DNA of 64,000 bases from Malus domestica (taxonomy: Eukaryota; Streptophyta; Magnoliopsida; Rosales; Rosaceae). The position numbers were made by a program, and so were the translations under genes. This document shows positions 36,102-47,063 of the stretch, in pieces. Numbering within the stretch: position 1 is the first letter of the stretch; each line of letters opens with the position of its first letter. The stretch spans positions 30,433,501 to 30,497,500 of the forward strand of contig NC_091661.1 in NCBI RefSeq assembly GCF_042453785.1, in the 5' to 3' direction. The notes beneath the pieces are model-generated. The model did not search any database and was not told the origin of the DNA. It worked only from the letters and a program-made list of their open reading frames with translations.

Positions 36102-36782
36102 TCACAAAGGTTGCTTAGGAGAAGTCTCAGCAGTCGGTAGAGCCCCAGAAAGAGAAGGCACCGGAGGGGGATCATTCGGAGCCTCAGTACTGGACAAAAC
36201 CCTAGAAGGAGGAGGCATCAGAGGTTGATCATTTGGAGCTTCATTACGCGGTACAGCCCCAGAAGACGAAGGCAATAAATGCCTTTGGAACAAACCCACA
36301 AATCTCTGATGATCAAGTAAAACCTGACCATCAGATTCCTTCATCTGGTCAAGCTTCCTCTTCATGTTTGTAGCATAGTCATGTGCGAGCCGGTGCAACT
36401 GTTTATTCTCATGCTTGAGCCCTCTAATTTCTTGTTTGAGACTCATCACTTCAGCCGCCAATGATTCAACTTGGCGGGTTCGAGCAAATAGGCGTTGGGC
36501 CATATTAGACACAGAACCTGCACACTGAACACTGAGAGCCAGAGAATCCTTAACAGCCAACTCATCAGACCGTTTGGAAAGTAGTCTGTTATCTTTGGGA
36601 GTGAGAAGGTTCCTGGCCACTACCGCAGCGGTCATATCATTCTTCATCACGGAATCCCCAACGGTAAGAGGACCAGTAGGGGAGACGAAGGATGGGCGCC
36701 ATATGTTGTCTGGAGAAGGCGGGGCTGCCTCTTCAACAAGGTTCAAGTCAAAACGACGGTCGGAGGGGCCAGACATTTTCAA
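36102..36782 (-). other. retroelement-associated coiled-coil open frame, 226 residues
   Basis: The frame starts MKMSGPSDRRFDLNLVEEAA, with PDNIWRPSFVSPTGPL, then a long heptad-rich stretch (residues about 90-150: RQVESLAAEVMSLKQEIRGL, KHENKQLHRLAHDYATN) and a C-terminal part with three imperfect repeats of EAPNDxPPxPxxSxxLPT. It has no zinc knuckle, protease or polymerase motif. It is uninterrupted, notable in such repetitive surroundings. It could be a gag-like accessory frame of a non-autonomous element. Function unknown. Confidence 0.5.
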
Positions 36783-36924
36783 AGGTGTTGAAGAGAGAAG
36801 AGGTCGGACAAATCAAGATCTTAGAAGTGCAAGAATGGAGCTTCTACTGGTGGATATTCAAGTGTGCTTTGGAACTTAATGTCAGCCCCTATAAAAATCT
36901 GCACTCGACGAAGCTTCAGAAATC

Positions 36925-37125
36925 GAAAAGGCGTTTGCTTTCTCAAAAGCTGGGCTGCTCAGAGACCACGAGGGTCGATCTCAGAAATCGAAGAGGCGTT
37001 TGCTTTCTCAAAAGCTGGGCTGCTCAAAGACCACGAAGTCCGATCTCAGAAATCGAAGAGGCTTGCTTTCTCAAAAGCTGGGCTGCTCAGAGACCACGAG
37101 GGCCGATCTCAGAAATCGAAGAGGC
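36925..37125. repeat. 63-65-bp tandem repeat, three copies
   Basis: Each copy has TTGCTTTCTCAAAAGCTGGG, CTGCTCA(G/A)AGACCACGA and GATCTCAGAAATCGAAGAGG. Starts of the TCTCAAAAGC word are at 36941, 37006 and 37069. A diverged lead copy begins at about 36910. Confidence 0.9.
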
Positions 37126-37447
37126 ATCTACTTTTCCAGCCTTGTCAGCACCTGTCACACGCACACTCAGCTTTGCGGAAATTATGGGCATTCTGTCGAA
37201 GATTTCTGACGAAGTAGAAAGCACATGAATCGTACTGTTCAATCACCCACTTCCCACACGCAACAGTAGCTCATGGGTACCACAGATAACTTTGCCAAAG
37301 TTCTCTGACAAAGTTGAGACACGTGAAGCTTGCAGCTCCCACTACATCGCTCTGACCAAGAAGGGTAAAAGAATTGCAAAGAAACAACACTAACAAAGTT
37401 TAAACACATAAATTTTGAAGGTCTAGCTACCATATTATTACCCACAA

Positions 37448-38101
37448 GGGTAAAGGAACAGTACCACTGCTGGATAATTGGAAAGTCCCGGTGTGTCAAC
37501 CTCTGTGCTTCGTGGCAAGGTAGACTAGCAAACATGCCCAACCTTTACTCACATTCGAGAAAACACTCCCAACAAGATTGCTTGCTCCAAAATCGAAGAG
37601 GCACCGCCCTCCGAATCTCGAGAGCCAGACTCCCAACATGATTACTTTCTCAAAAATCGAAGAGAGGGTAAAGGAACAGTACCACTGCTGGATAATTGGA
37701 AAGTCCCTGTGTGTCAACCTTTGTGCTTCGTGGCAAGGTAGACTAGCAAACATGCCCAACCTTTACTCACATTCGAGAAAACACTCCCAACAAGATTGCT
37801 TGCTCCAAAATCGAAGAGGCACCGCCCTCCGAATCTCGAGAGCCAGACTCCCAACATGATTACTTTCTCAAAAATCGAAGAGAGGGTAAAGGAACAGTAC
37901 CACTGCTGGATAATTGGAAAGTCCCTGTGTGTCAACCTCTGTACTTCGTGGCAAGGTAGACTAGCAAACACGTCCAACCTTTACTCACATTCGAGAAAAC
38001 ACTCCCAACAAGATTGCTTGCTCCAAAATCGAAGAGGCACCGCCCTCCGAATCTCGAGAGCCAGACTCCCAACATGATTACTTTCTCAAAAATCGAAGAG
38101 A
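37448..38101. repeat. 218-bp tandem repeat, three copies
   Basis: Units start at GGGTAAAGGAACAGTACCAC at 37448, 37666 and 37884, exactly 218 bp apart, and are nearly identical in copies 2 and 3. Each contains GCATGGCA-free text with CTTCGTGGCAAGGTAGACTA, TCACATTCGAGAAAACACTC and CGAATCTCGAGAGCCAGACT. The overlapping 87-93-residue frames on both strands are products of this repeat. Confidence 0.93.
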
Positions 38102-38245
38102 CACCGCTCTCCGAATCTCGAGAGCCAGACCCCCAGCATGATTACTTTCTCAAAAATCGAAGAGGCATCGTTCTCCGAATCTTGAGAGCCAGATCCCCGA
38201 CAGGATTGCTTGTTCGAAAATCGAAGAGGCACCACTTTCCCAACT
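38028..38245. repeat. 63-66-bp tandem repeat following the 218-bp array
   Basis: Units of AAAATCGAAGAGRCAYCG, CTCCGAATCTYGAGAGCCAG and ATGATTACTTTCTCA repeat with starts near 38028, 38091, 38155 and 38217. They are a sub-unit of the 218-bp repeat that has expanded on its own, giving a higher-order arrangement. Confidence 0.8.
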
Positions 38246-39707
38246 TCAAGAGCTGGATCTCCTTGGATTAAGCTTGTCTGTAATCTTCACACGCAACATC
38301 AGCTTTCCAGATACCACAGACCACTTTTTCAAAGTGCTCTGACAGAGTTAAAACATGTGAAGCTGGCAGCTCCCACTACCGTGCTATAACCAAGCAGAGT
38401 AAAGGAATAGCATTATTACTTGATGTTAGGGAGACTCCTATATATGTCGACCTCCATCCCTAACGGACAGGCAGACCTGCAAAAATGCTCAACCCTTTCT
38501 CTTATTTGAGAGGGCACTCCCAACGAAGCCTTTCGAAATATTCAGCTTTCTTTCCCCCCGATAATACCTCTGTAAACAAGCTATACTAGAGCAAGAATAT
38601 CTCATATCATCAGGGTTAAAAGCAAGAGTATCCCATATCATGCTTTTTCCCTGTCTTTTCCTTTGGCCTTGTTCTTACCTGCAAGACAAGGAGAAAGAGA
38701 GCAATCAGTCAGCACTTGGAATCAAGCTTCCAGCCAGGAACTGACTGCCTGGAACCCCTTACCTGATTACTTACCTGGCATTGCTCTCGAGTACTCATCT
38801 TCAACATCTTATGCTTCCAGGGAAGATACCGCATCTGCCTGAGGAACAAATAGGGCAAGTGAGAAGGATACAAGGAAGCATGTGGAGACAAGCGTAACAG
38901 CACACGTGCCGATACATCCACTACTCTGTCAAAAGCAAAAGTATCCCATATCAGCAGGGTCGAACGTACTCTAGATTTGATGGACTTGTTTTGACCCTGA
39001 AATTCTTCAGTCGGCCTTATACTCTGGAGGAAACCAGAAAACCCTCAAGCCCAGTTCAAGAATAAGCCTGTGGAAAGTTACTTCTTCAAAAGCAAAAGTA
39101 TCCCATATCATCTCTCCTCATTTTTCTTCTCTTTATCCTTCATGCTGCCTGCAAGATAGGGAGAATGTGAACAATCAACCGAAGCTCTGATTGCTTACCT
39201 TGTATGTCACCTCTTTCAGCAGATCCCCTAGCTCGGTGACTTGAGGGACTCCTACTACATGGTTTGTATCGCGCTTGACCAATCATGAAACTACAAGTAA
39301 GCTTCAAGTGAAATTGATACATTACCTTGTGCATCTCCACCAGTTATAGATACCACCCCTGGATGGAGGAAGAGTACTTCCAGAGAAGATGTCACATCTA
39401 CCTATGAGACAGATAAGGCAAGTCAAGACGATACCACACTTCGGTACTTAGAAGTTTCGTGGCTACGAGATCATTCTCCCACAATATTTCCTAATGTCAT
39501 TTGTACTAAATCATTCACTTGTACTCACTAAAGGAGAGCTTGAACCTATGTACTTGTGTAAACCCTTCACAATTAATGAGAACTCCTCTATTCCATGGAC
39601 GTAGCCAATCTGGGTGAACCACGTACATCTTGTGTTTGCTTTCCTATCTCTATCCATTTATATACTTATCCACACTAATGACCGGAGCAATCTAGCGAAG
39701 ATCACAA

Positions 39708-40325
39708 AAAGTGACCGTTTTCGCTACCTAGGATCTATCTTGCAAGAGAACGAAGAATTAGATGGAGATCTCAACCATAGAATACAAGCTGGATGGATGA
39801 AGTGTAAGAGTGCATCCGGCGTGTTGTGTGACCGTCGTAGGCCACTGAAGCTCAAGGGAAAATTTTATAGGACGGCAATAAGGCCAGCGATGTTGTATGG
39901 CACAGAATGTTGGGCGGTGAAGCATCAACGTACACAAAATGGGTGTAGCAGAGATGAGGATGCTTCGTGGGATGTATGGGCACACGAGAAATGATAAGAT
40001 TGGGAATGAGGTTATCCGAGGTAAAGTAGGAGTAGCCAAAATTGAAGGAAATATGAGAGAAAATCGGTTCCGGTGGTTTGGACATGTGCAAAGAAGGCCT
40101 ACTGACGCTCTGGTTCGAAAATGTGACTACGGGACAGAGGTTCAGGGCCGAAGGAGTAGAGGAAGACCTAGGAAAACTTTGGAAGAGACCCTAAGAAAAG
40201 ACTTGAGTACTTGGATCTAACGGAGGACATGACACAAAACCGAGCGCAATGGCGTTCTAGGATTCATATAGCCGACCCCACTTAGTGGGAAAAGGCTTTG
40301 TTGTTGTTGTTGTTGTTGTTGTTGT
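39708..40325 (+). mobile_element. RTE-type LINE, 5'-truncated, with (GTT)n tail
   Basis: It matches the other LINE fragment from GACCGTTTTCGCTACCTAGG onward (RFRYLGSILQENEELDGDLN, LKLKGKFYRTAIRPAMLYGT), with a frameshift after AVKHQ and another near the C-terminus. It ends CATATAGCCGACCCCACTTA, GTGGGAAAAGGC and seven GTT units, the genuine 3' end. The 3' end is shared with 27409-27489 and 24823-24851, so this family has been active repeatedly in the region. Confidence 0.9.
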
Positions 40326-40903
40326 AGCCTTCGGCTGCTTTCTCTTTGAGCATTTTGTGTCTTAAGTTGCTCTGAGCTTTGTCTCAGTCTATCCGGAGTT
40401 TATCTCAAATCTGTTTCCTTTGCCTTGTTCCTCTTCGAACATCACTCCTCACCGTGAATCTTTTACCATCTACCCTTGCTGCTTATTTCATTGGGTGTCA
40501 CCTCCTAGGATTTGCTTCGGAGACACACTTTGGTGGTTCATAACATTTAAATTGCATTTTACATTATTTGGTAGGATTATAGGAGTGCTCTCAATGTCGG
40601 TAGCTTGCTTACCCCTATTTTCCGTTCATCCATTTGGTTATTTGGCCCTTCTTCCGGGTGGTGGCATTGGATATGCGGTGGTGGTGCGGCTGTTTTGGTG
40701 GAAGTGGTTGCTCTACATTTTCATGCCTATGTTTTTCCGTTTGTTTGCTGCTATGGACTGCTCACTTTGGGCCTTTCTCATTGTAGTTTTTGTTTATGGA
40801 GTTGGGCTTTTGCTTGACTATTTTGGACTCTCTTTTGGAGTTGTCCTTACCTTGTAATAACTTTCTCTTTCAATGAAATTTACTTGGATTGTCCAAAAAA
40901 AAT
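40326..40903 (+). mobile_element. possible L1-type LINE 3' end
   Basis: The stretch ends CTTGTAATAACTTTCTCTTT, CAATGAAATTTACTTGG and an A-run at about 40894-40903, a layout like plant L1 3' ends. The 145-residue frame at 40420-40857 is hydrophobic and Leu/Phe-rich with no family feature; I regard it as noise. Assignment is weak. Confidence 0.3.
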
Positions 40904-41560
40904 TCAAACAAATACAACAGTTTAAATTAATCCAAATATTTTAAAAATAAATTAATTGATCTCCTAACATAGTCATTAGAGCCCAAGGCCCTAGTCTTTA
41001 ATTATATTTTTAATTACTCATCTAGCCCAAACCACATGGGCCTCCTCACATGCACTTTAATCCATTTGAGTATAGATGTTGACTGAAGACTTATTAGCCA
41101 CCGCAAGTTTTCTCCCGCCATCAATATGCGACTTCAAGAAATTTTGACGCCAACATTGTTCTTCCACGCCAACAACAGTCAATTAAACAAATATTCTCAG
41201 AAAAAACGTGCAACGACTAATTGCTTATACAAACAAAGAAACCCAAGACTTTGATTAAAATAACGACAAGAAATGCGAATAACAGCTCCCTTATTATATA
41301 TGCCAAGTTTAAATGATTTTTTTGTTTGGAAAAGAACATGGCCATCATAATAACATGGGAGAAATTGGTATATAACCAAGGGTAACTAGTTAGTAGTTAG
41401 TACCTCTCTTGTTTCGTGTCTAATGTCGAGCTAATGAGATAGATAGTAACAAGATAATCTAGCAAGGCCCACCCAAATACAAATTGGCCCAATCGACTAC
41501 GTTTGGGCTCAAACCCAACATGTTTGGGCTTCAACTATACAATGATAACAGTAGTAATAA
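40904..41560. other. intergenic upstream of WDR91-like gene
   Basis: AT-rich DNA with no gene. The last 150 bp (CACTCCCTCTTCCACGTTCC from about 41575) shift to pyrimidine-rich text typical of a promoter/5'UTR for the next gene. Confidence 0.5.
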
Positions 41561-41684
41561 TTTAAGCGCCAATCTCACTCCCTCTTCCACGTTCCTCCAC
41601 CTGGGACCGGAAAAGCTGAATCGAACTCCCCTCCAGCTCGCTGTAATTTGCAAATTCCATCCGGGTCCTCTGCAATTCCGCAAG

Positions 41685-42055
41685 GTACAATTCTTCCTTC
41701 CCCCAAATTCCTGAAATTTCAATTCCTATAAACCCTAGATCCCTTTTAACCCCCTTTTCCCTTTTGTTATTATGCTTCCAACTTGATACCAATTACCACG
41801 CAACTTCAATTATGAACTGCTTTTATGGACTCCCTGATCACCCTTTTAGTTTCCGGGAAAAAAAAAATGTGATGTAAAGCTAATGAAAATTGCGTTTTCC
41901 CAACTAAAAAGTTTAATTCTTTGTAAAAAAATCATTGAAAAGTAGTGAAAAATGCAATCTTTTAGTATTTCTTAAATATAACTAAATATTTTAATTCTTG
42001 GTCAAAAAATTATAGTGATAAGTAGTGAAAGATGCAATTTTTTATATGTTTGTAG
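41685..42055 (+). other. 5'UTR intron of the WDR91-like gene
   Basis: CCGCAAG|GTACAATTC at 41685 is a strong donor and TATGTTTGTAG|ACATAGC ending at 42055 a strong acceptor, 15 nt before the ATG. The upstream leader (about 41575-41684) has no coding frame continuing into exon 1. The limits of the leader are inferred. Confidence 0.55.
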
Positions 42056-42070
42056 ACATAGCTGGGGAAG

Positions 42071-45000
42071 ATGGAGAATATGCAGTATGCTGAGGAGCTT
42101 GTGAGGGAGTTTCTTGTGTTTAGAGGATTCACCAACACTTTGCAAGCTTTTGATTCCGAATTATCTACGGATATCGGTAAAGGGTTTCAAGTGGATAGGA
42201 TAATGGAATTAATCTTCTCAGTGTATGTGCCTAAGTTTCAGGCAGATAAATTAGTTGGCCTGTTCAGTTTTTTCAAGCTGTGTCTCTCTTCATCATCGGA
42301 GACCGTACTTTTGTCTACTCTTTCTAAATTGGAGGTGTCAATTCTACGGTACTACGTTGTTAATGCCATCCAGTCAGGGAGGAGGGACAAAGTTTTAGAG
42401 TTCTTTGGAATGAATGGGAATGATTTGTCGCAAAGGAGCGAGGATTGGACTGCATGGTTTGGTGGGTTTGTCTTTTTGTCTTTCTATTTTGGTATGATGA
42501 CGCTGCTGTCTTTTGTTGATGTACCTTTTTATATGTGTGATGCAGCCATTCCATATGTAAAGAAACCAAACTCTGATCCTGAGTTTCGTATATACTTTTC
42601 AAAGGAATGGTACGAGGCCTTGCGTTTATCTGTGAGGAATTTCTTTAGTGAGATCTTCAATGGTACTCATATCCTTCAAAATTGTTTTTTATTTACATTT
42701 TTTTATATGTTGTTATTTGAGAAGGGGCTGTTTATCTTGGTACTTGTTGCGTCCAACTCCATAGACTTTTGATGTTATCAGAATTTCATAGCTACCATAC
42801 GAAAACCAGTTTTGTTTATATCAACCATGCTCTAATTTATTTTGAGTTTGTATATTTCAAGTGAAAACGAGGTTAGTTTTGCATTGGTTTGTCCCCTTTT
42901 ATTGAGCAATGTATCTAAGTTTGAAGAAAATGCCCTTAACTAAACCACGCATGCCAGCCCTTTTGAAAATCAGTTCAGAGAAGACTACTGTCAACCGTCT
43001 GAAAAAAGACATCAAGCAACTCAATCTCAAGCTGTCAGAACTTCAGGCTTTGTTGGAGGAAAAAGATGGTGAATTATGCCAGCTAAGAAGGTAAAGTTTT
43101 TCATTGTTTCATTGCTTTAGAGTTTAGAGTGTCACGTTTTATAATTTGTATATACTTGGTGCTAGAGTTCGTCAGTATTTTGAGACTATCATGTTTTTCT
43201 CTCTTCCTTATTCCTTTATTTCATTTTTGAAAATCAGTTATTGTTCATCAGTAGCCGATGCAAGCACTGAACGAACCAGGAGTTCATCAAGTGTAGTGCA
43301 TGAGCAAAATCGTATTATATCTAAAGATACTCAGGAAACTTGCCCTCCTGATACTTTTCAAATAGGGGAAGCAGAGGTGGATCCAGATTGGGTTGTTGCT
43401 GGAAACATGGGAAGTAGACCAGAATTTAACATATCTAAGTCTGATCCTAATTTAAGTTCTCAATCAAGTCCTCGCATGAGAGATGGTGGAACTGCTGATG
43501 GTATTCAGCTGTTCGAGGATGGCACCTATAATGGTAGGTAACTTCTATATCTGAATTATTTTTCCTTTGTGTAGTGGGGATGGTGCAGTAGCTGTTATGG
43601 AGATTATCTGTTAAGTAACTATGGAATATGATTGCAGAAAATGGCAGGGAAAGCCATGTAGAAGACTTCCCTGAAGTTAAGGTTGACTTCCAGGTAAATT
43701 GCTTCTAAGGCATGATTGGATCTTGATGCTACAAGCATGTATTCAATTCATTGCGGTTTTGTATTTTTGTTGCTCCCTTCTTTCTGATACTTTTCTTCAG
43801 CTTCAGTTGTTTATGTTTTATTGGAGACTTCATAACTTTCAGATCATCATTGTTTTTAGGAGACATTTTTGGGCCACACAAGTCCAATAACTCGCTGTCG
43901 CTTTTCTGCATCTGGAAACAATATAGCCAGCGCATCTGAAGATGGCACAGTAAGGTATTTTTTCTATAGTTACTAAAGTGCTATATTTATTGTTCAACTC
44001 CTTGACTATTGGCTGATTTCTCAACTCTTTGACCATTGGCTGTTTTCAAATCATAATCTGTATTTGTTCATTAAACAGGATATGGACGTATGACTCATCA
44101 ACTCCGTCATCTAGAAATGCAACAATCTATTGTGGAGCCAAGATATTGTCACTTGACTGGGAGTGTAAATCTGACCGATTGGTATGCAGATTAGATTTTC
44201 AAAGTGCCCTCAGATATGGCTTGGCATTGGAATGTTAACCTGATTATTTGACATTGGAAATATCTATTTTAAGTGTTTTTGTTCTTTTGACAAAAGCTTC
44301 TCATAGGCACTGCTGATGGAGGCATTAAAGCATGGAATGTCGATGCAAAGAGAGTTGTCTGTGATCTTAGCACGAGTCAAGAATTTCCTAGGTTCAACTT
44401 CTTCCTAATGTTACTTGCGTACTATTGTGTACTTCTTGGTGCGCTTATTTACCTTTTTTTCCTTGCTACAGTATCTTGGATATAAAGTGCAGCCCTGTAG
44501 AGCCAATTTTTGTTACTGCAGCAGCATCCAAGGGGTATGTTCTTTATGTAATCTTATCATATTGTCCATACACCTTTGTGTTTGATCAAATTCTCCGCAC
44601 CTATTGTAACAATCCTCTTCAACTGAAGTATGGCATGAGCACTGTGAATGATTATAATTTGGTCATGAAAGATTCTTCTTACTGTTTACTTACATGCATA
44701 TATGTCCGTGTTGAGGGTTTGGGCATAATTTTCATGAATGTCTGTATTACGACTTTTACTGTATTTGTAGGCACGGATCAAGTTTTGTTGATAGTATGGG
44801 GTTTGCTTCATTAACCGTGTGGAACATGAAGACGTGGAAGGCTATGGTATGTGTTTTCTTTGTACCAGAAGAGCATATATGCATGATATAGCAACTTCTA
44901 CTCTTATGTCCTTTTCTTTTCTGAGAAGACACTGGTAAATTTATTCCTTAACAATCATTTGGGTTTCGTGAAGACAGTTCTTCCTCTTGGTAAAGATCCA

Positions 45001-46140
45001 CCTGCAATTACATCCCTTAGTTTCAATCACAATGGGAAAATTTTAGCGGCCGCTGCAACTGATGGAATGATTCACATGTTTGGTATCCTTGATATATTTT
45101 TGATCACTTTTGCATTACTTGAGTGGTATTTATTTATTGACCAAAAAAAAAAAGAAGAGTGATATTTTTTTTTCCAAGATGGCTAAATTTATCGCCCTGA
45201 ACAAGGGCATTTAGCTGTATGGTCAAGCCCTTGTCTTAATGGAATCATAAATGGGTGCCCCCTTTCTCCATAGCTTAGCTTGCCTACATATGTACACGTA
45301 CTCATAAATATATGAACACCTTAACAAGCCAAAGATATGTCTGCCTGTCTACAAATAACTGGGTGGCCTGCACATGACTCTGCTATAAGCTCCATTCTTT
45401 TCGGGCCTGATGAGACAAGTATTTTCAGTTTGGGAGTAGACGGAAAGGCAAGGGCTTTACGTTCATTTTTGCACCAAATTTTGATTAGAGAATTTGATAT
45501 TTGTCCCCGTCAGTAGTTGAACTGCAGCTGGTCTATGATTTTGTCCTCTCAAAAGTATTTGCCTAACAGAACTGTTTTGCGGTGTCAGGTGTTTGAATGG
45601 AGCTTGCAAAACCAAGGTCAAATCCTTTGGTCAAGGAACTGTAGCAGGTACTTTTTCTTTGGCATCTCAATATTATTAGTAGATATCGGTTACACTGCAG
45701 TCTTGCCAAACAAAACTATTTCGCCATACACCTGATTAATTTGCACTGCTCCCTTCCATTCCATAGGTTCTGTGACCCCGAGAGCTCAAAAAATTGCAGA
45801 CATGAAATGGCTTTAGATGCCAATGGGAGGAGACTGTTGGTCACATCCGGTTCTGTAAGAGCACCCATATACCAGGTTGTTCTCTCTTCTCCATACGTGT
45901 GTCTGAGTGGCTTCGTTGTGTATAGCGTTTCCTGATTGTCGTGTTTTGAAGATCTAGGTGATGCTTTGTGTTAACACAATTTTTTGTTTCATTAACTTGG
46001 TTCAGGTCCGGGGTCATGCGAATGGGTTGAGAACTCTCCCACACAGTGCTGCCGTAACTACTGTAGATTGGCACCCAACTTTACCCATCTTCTTAACAGG
46101 ATCAGCTGATAACTCCGTCCGCGTAACATCTTTGTCATAA
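42071..46140 (+). CDS. WDR91-like WD40 protein, 15 coding exons
   Basis: Coding exons: 42071-42461, 42546-42668, 42949-43090, 43238-43533, 43638-43693, 43860-43954, 44079-44181, 44297-44391, 44472-44534, 44771-44846, 44974-45082, 45335-45447, 45589-45647, 45767-45875, 46006-46140. They join in frame to 654 residues. Order: an N-terminal LisH-like helical part (ELVREFLVFRGFTNTLQAFD), a coiled coil (NRLKKDIKQLNLKLSELQAL), a Ser-rich linker, then WD40 repeats (GHTSPITRCRFSASGNNIAS, LDIKCSPVEPIFVTAA, VDWHPTLPIFLTGSADNSVR). Animal WDR91 works with WDR81 at endosomes in Rab7 activation; the plant role is inferred. Intron 2 is AT-AC with U12 signals; intron 12 has a GC donor. Intron 1 is 84 nt, stop-free and a multiple of three. 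It looks intact. Confidence 0.88.
42669..42948 (+). other. U12-type AT-AC intron in the WDR91-like gene
   Basis: The 5' end is ATATCCTT, the exact minor-spliceosome donor. CCCTTAAC at 42933-42940 matches the U12 branch-point consensus (UCCUUAAC with one change). The intron ends in AC at 42948. Joining ..GGTACTC to GCATGCCAG.. gives NGTRMPALLK, keeps frame and needs no GT-AG site. GT-AG alternatives here lead to a stop or a wrong phase. Confidence 0.85.
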
Positions 46141-47063
46141 ACGTTTCCGACTCTATCTTCGTGTTCTCAGTGTGCCTTACGTTGAATGAAGTTCACTCCC
46201 GGTGTGTTTGAACTGGTTTCGTTCTGGTTTTCATCCGAGCAATGCGTCTTGTATTCGTATGTAGGTGTAAATCATTGAACAGATTTCATAGAGCATAGCA
46301 ATTCTTTGATGCACTCATCTTTTGCCTTTGGGGCTGGGAAATACCCTGTTTCCGATCCAAAACATTACATTGAATCTAAAAGAACGAAAGTTGAGCCACT
46401 CGAAATTTATTGAACTTGGTATGATTGTTGTCGGAACTATATTACACATGGTTAGGGCACAACTTGGATAGGAATATTTGATTCCGAGCCAAAACATTCC
46501 AAAATATTTCGACCAATTAGAATCTGAAATTCCGAATCCGAAAAAGAAAAAAAATCATATGGGAAGATCCGATCCGATTGAAAATCAGTCCACACAGCAT
46601 GACAGAGCAATCTATTATACATAACCATTTAGACAAACAAGATAGTTGATGACATTTTATATCACATTGCATCAGAATAAAAGAAAAAGAAAAAAACACT
46701 TCCGATATTACATTGAATGTAAAAGAACGAAAGTTGAGACACTTGAAATTTAAATTTTAGAGTAAGCTTTTGCCCCAGTGAGAGCTACGATATTACTTGT
46801 CGTCGACTTTTTTTCCTGATGATCATTGTGGTTCCATATCTACAAAGTTAACAAAAAGTATCTTAAAATTAAAGGTAAATAAATAAAAAGCTTTAAAATA
46901 TTGTTTCGGCAGACTTTTACCGAAATATCTCATTTAACTCGGAAAATACAAGCGAATTTAACGGGTTGGAGTTCGGAAGTATATAATGAATTAGGAGAGT
47001 AGAGCTTTACCGTTTACCTTTGAAATCTCCCCTGCAGCTTTTGCCTTTCACAGGCGACGGTCT
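46141..47063. repeat. intergenic between WDR91-like and RLP genes, with a direct repeat
   Basis: A 47-50-bp segment (ATTACATTGAATSTAAAAGA, ACGAAAGTTGAGMCACTYGA) occurs at 46364-46410 and 46707-46752, 343 bp apart, in direct orientation. Between them are CCGATCC/CCGAATCCG words reminiscent of the hAT element at 8.5 kb. The 3'UTR of the WDR91-like gene probably occupies the first 100-150 bp; no poly(A) signal is sharply defined. Confidence 0.5.

Larger units (their letters stand above)
35841..39707. mobile_element. non-autonomous retroelement remnant (LARD-like)
   Basis: This 3.9-kb segment between two LINE fragments has no polymerase domain. Its right end reads GGACGTAGCCAATCTGGGTG, AACCACGTACATCTTGTGTT, then CTATCTCTATCCATTTATAT, a typical end of a plant LTR. 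The interior carries one coiled-coil reading frame on the minus strand and several tandem-repeat arrays. CCCATATCA words with GCAAAAGTATCCCATATCA recur at 38580-39110. I cannot match two LTRs, so family and limits are tentative. Age cannot be estimated without an LTR pair. Confidence 0.45.

Noticed and set aside
37239-38077. Overlapping 87-93-residue frames on both strands
   Set aside because: They repeat with the 218-bp tandem unit and have no independent support as genes.
36910-38245. CRISPR-like array of regular repeats
   Set aside because: Units are contiguous tandem repeats without unique spacers, in a plant nuclear retroelement.
40420-40857. 145-residue hydrophobic frame
   Set aside because: No signal, domain or splice context; it lies in probable LINE 3' sequence.
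42909-42948. In-frame exon extension starting MYLSLKKMPLTKP upstream of exon 3
   Set aside because: This stretch holds the U12 branch point and 3' end of the intron; including it requires a splice that breaks the frame.
46330-46560. Second hAT element like the one at 8.5 kb
   Set aside because: Only short CCGAAT/CCGATC words are shared; no terminal repeats or 8-bp duplication found.
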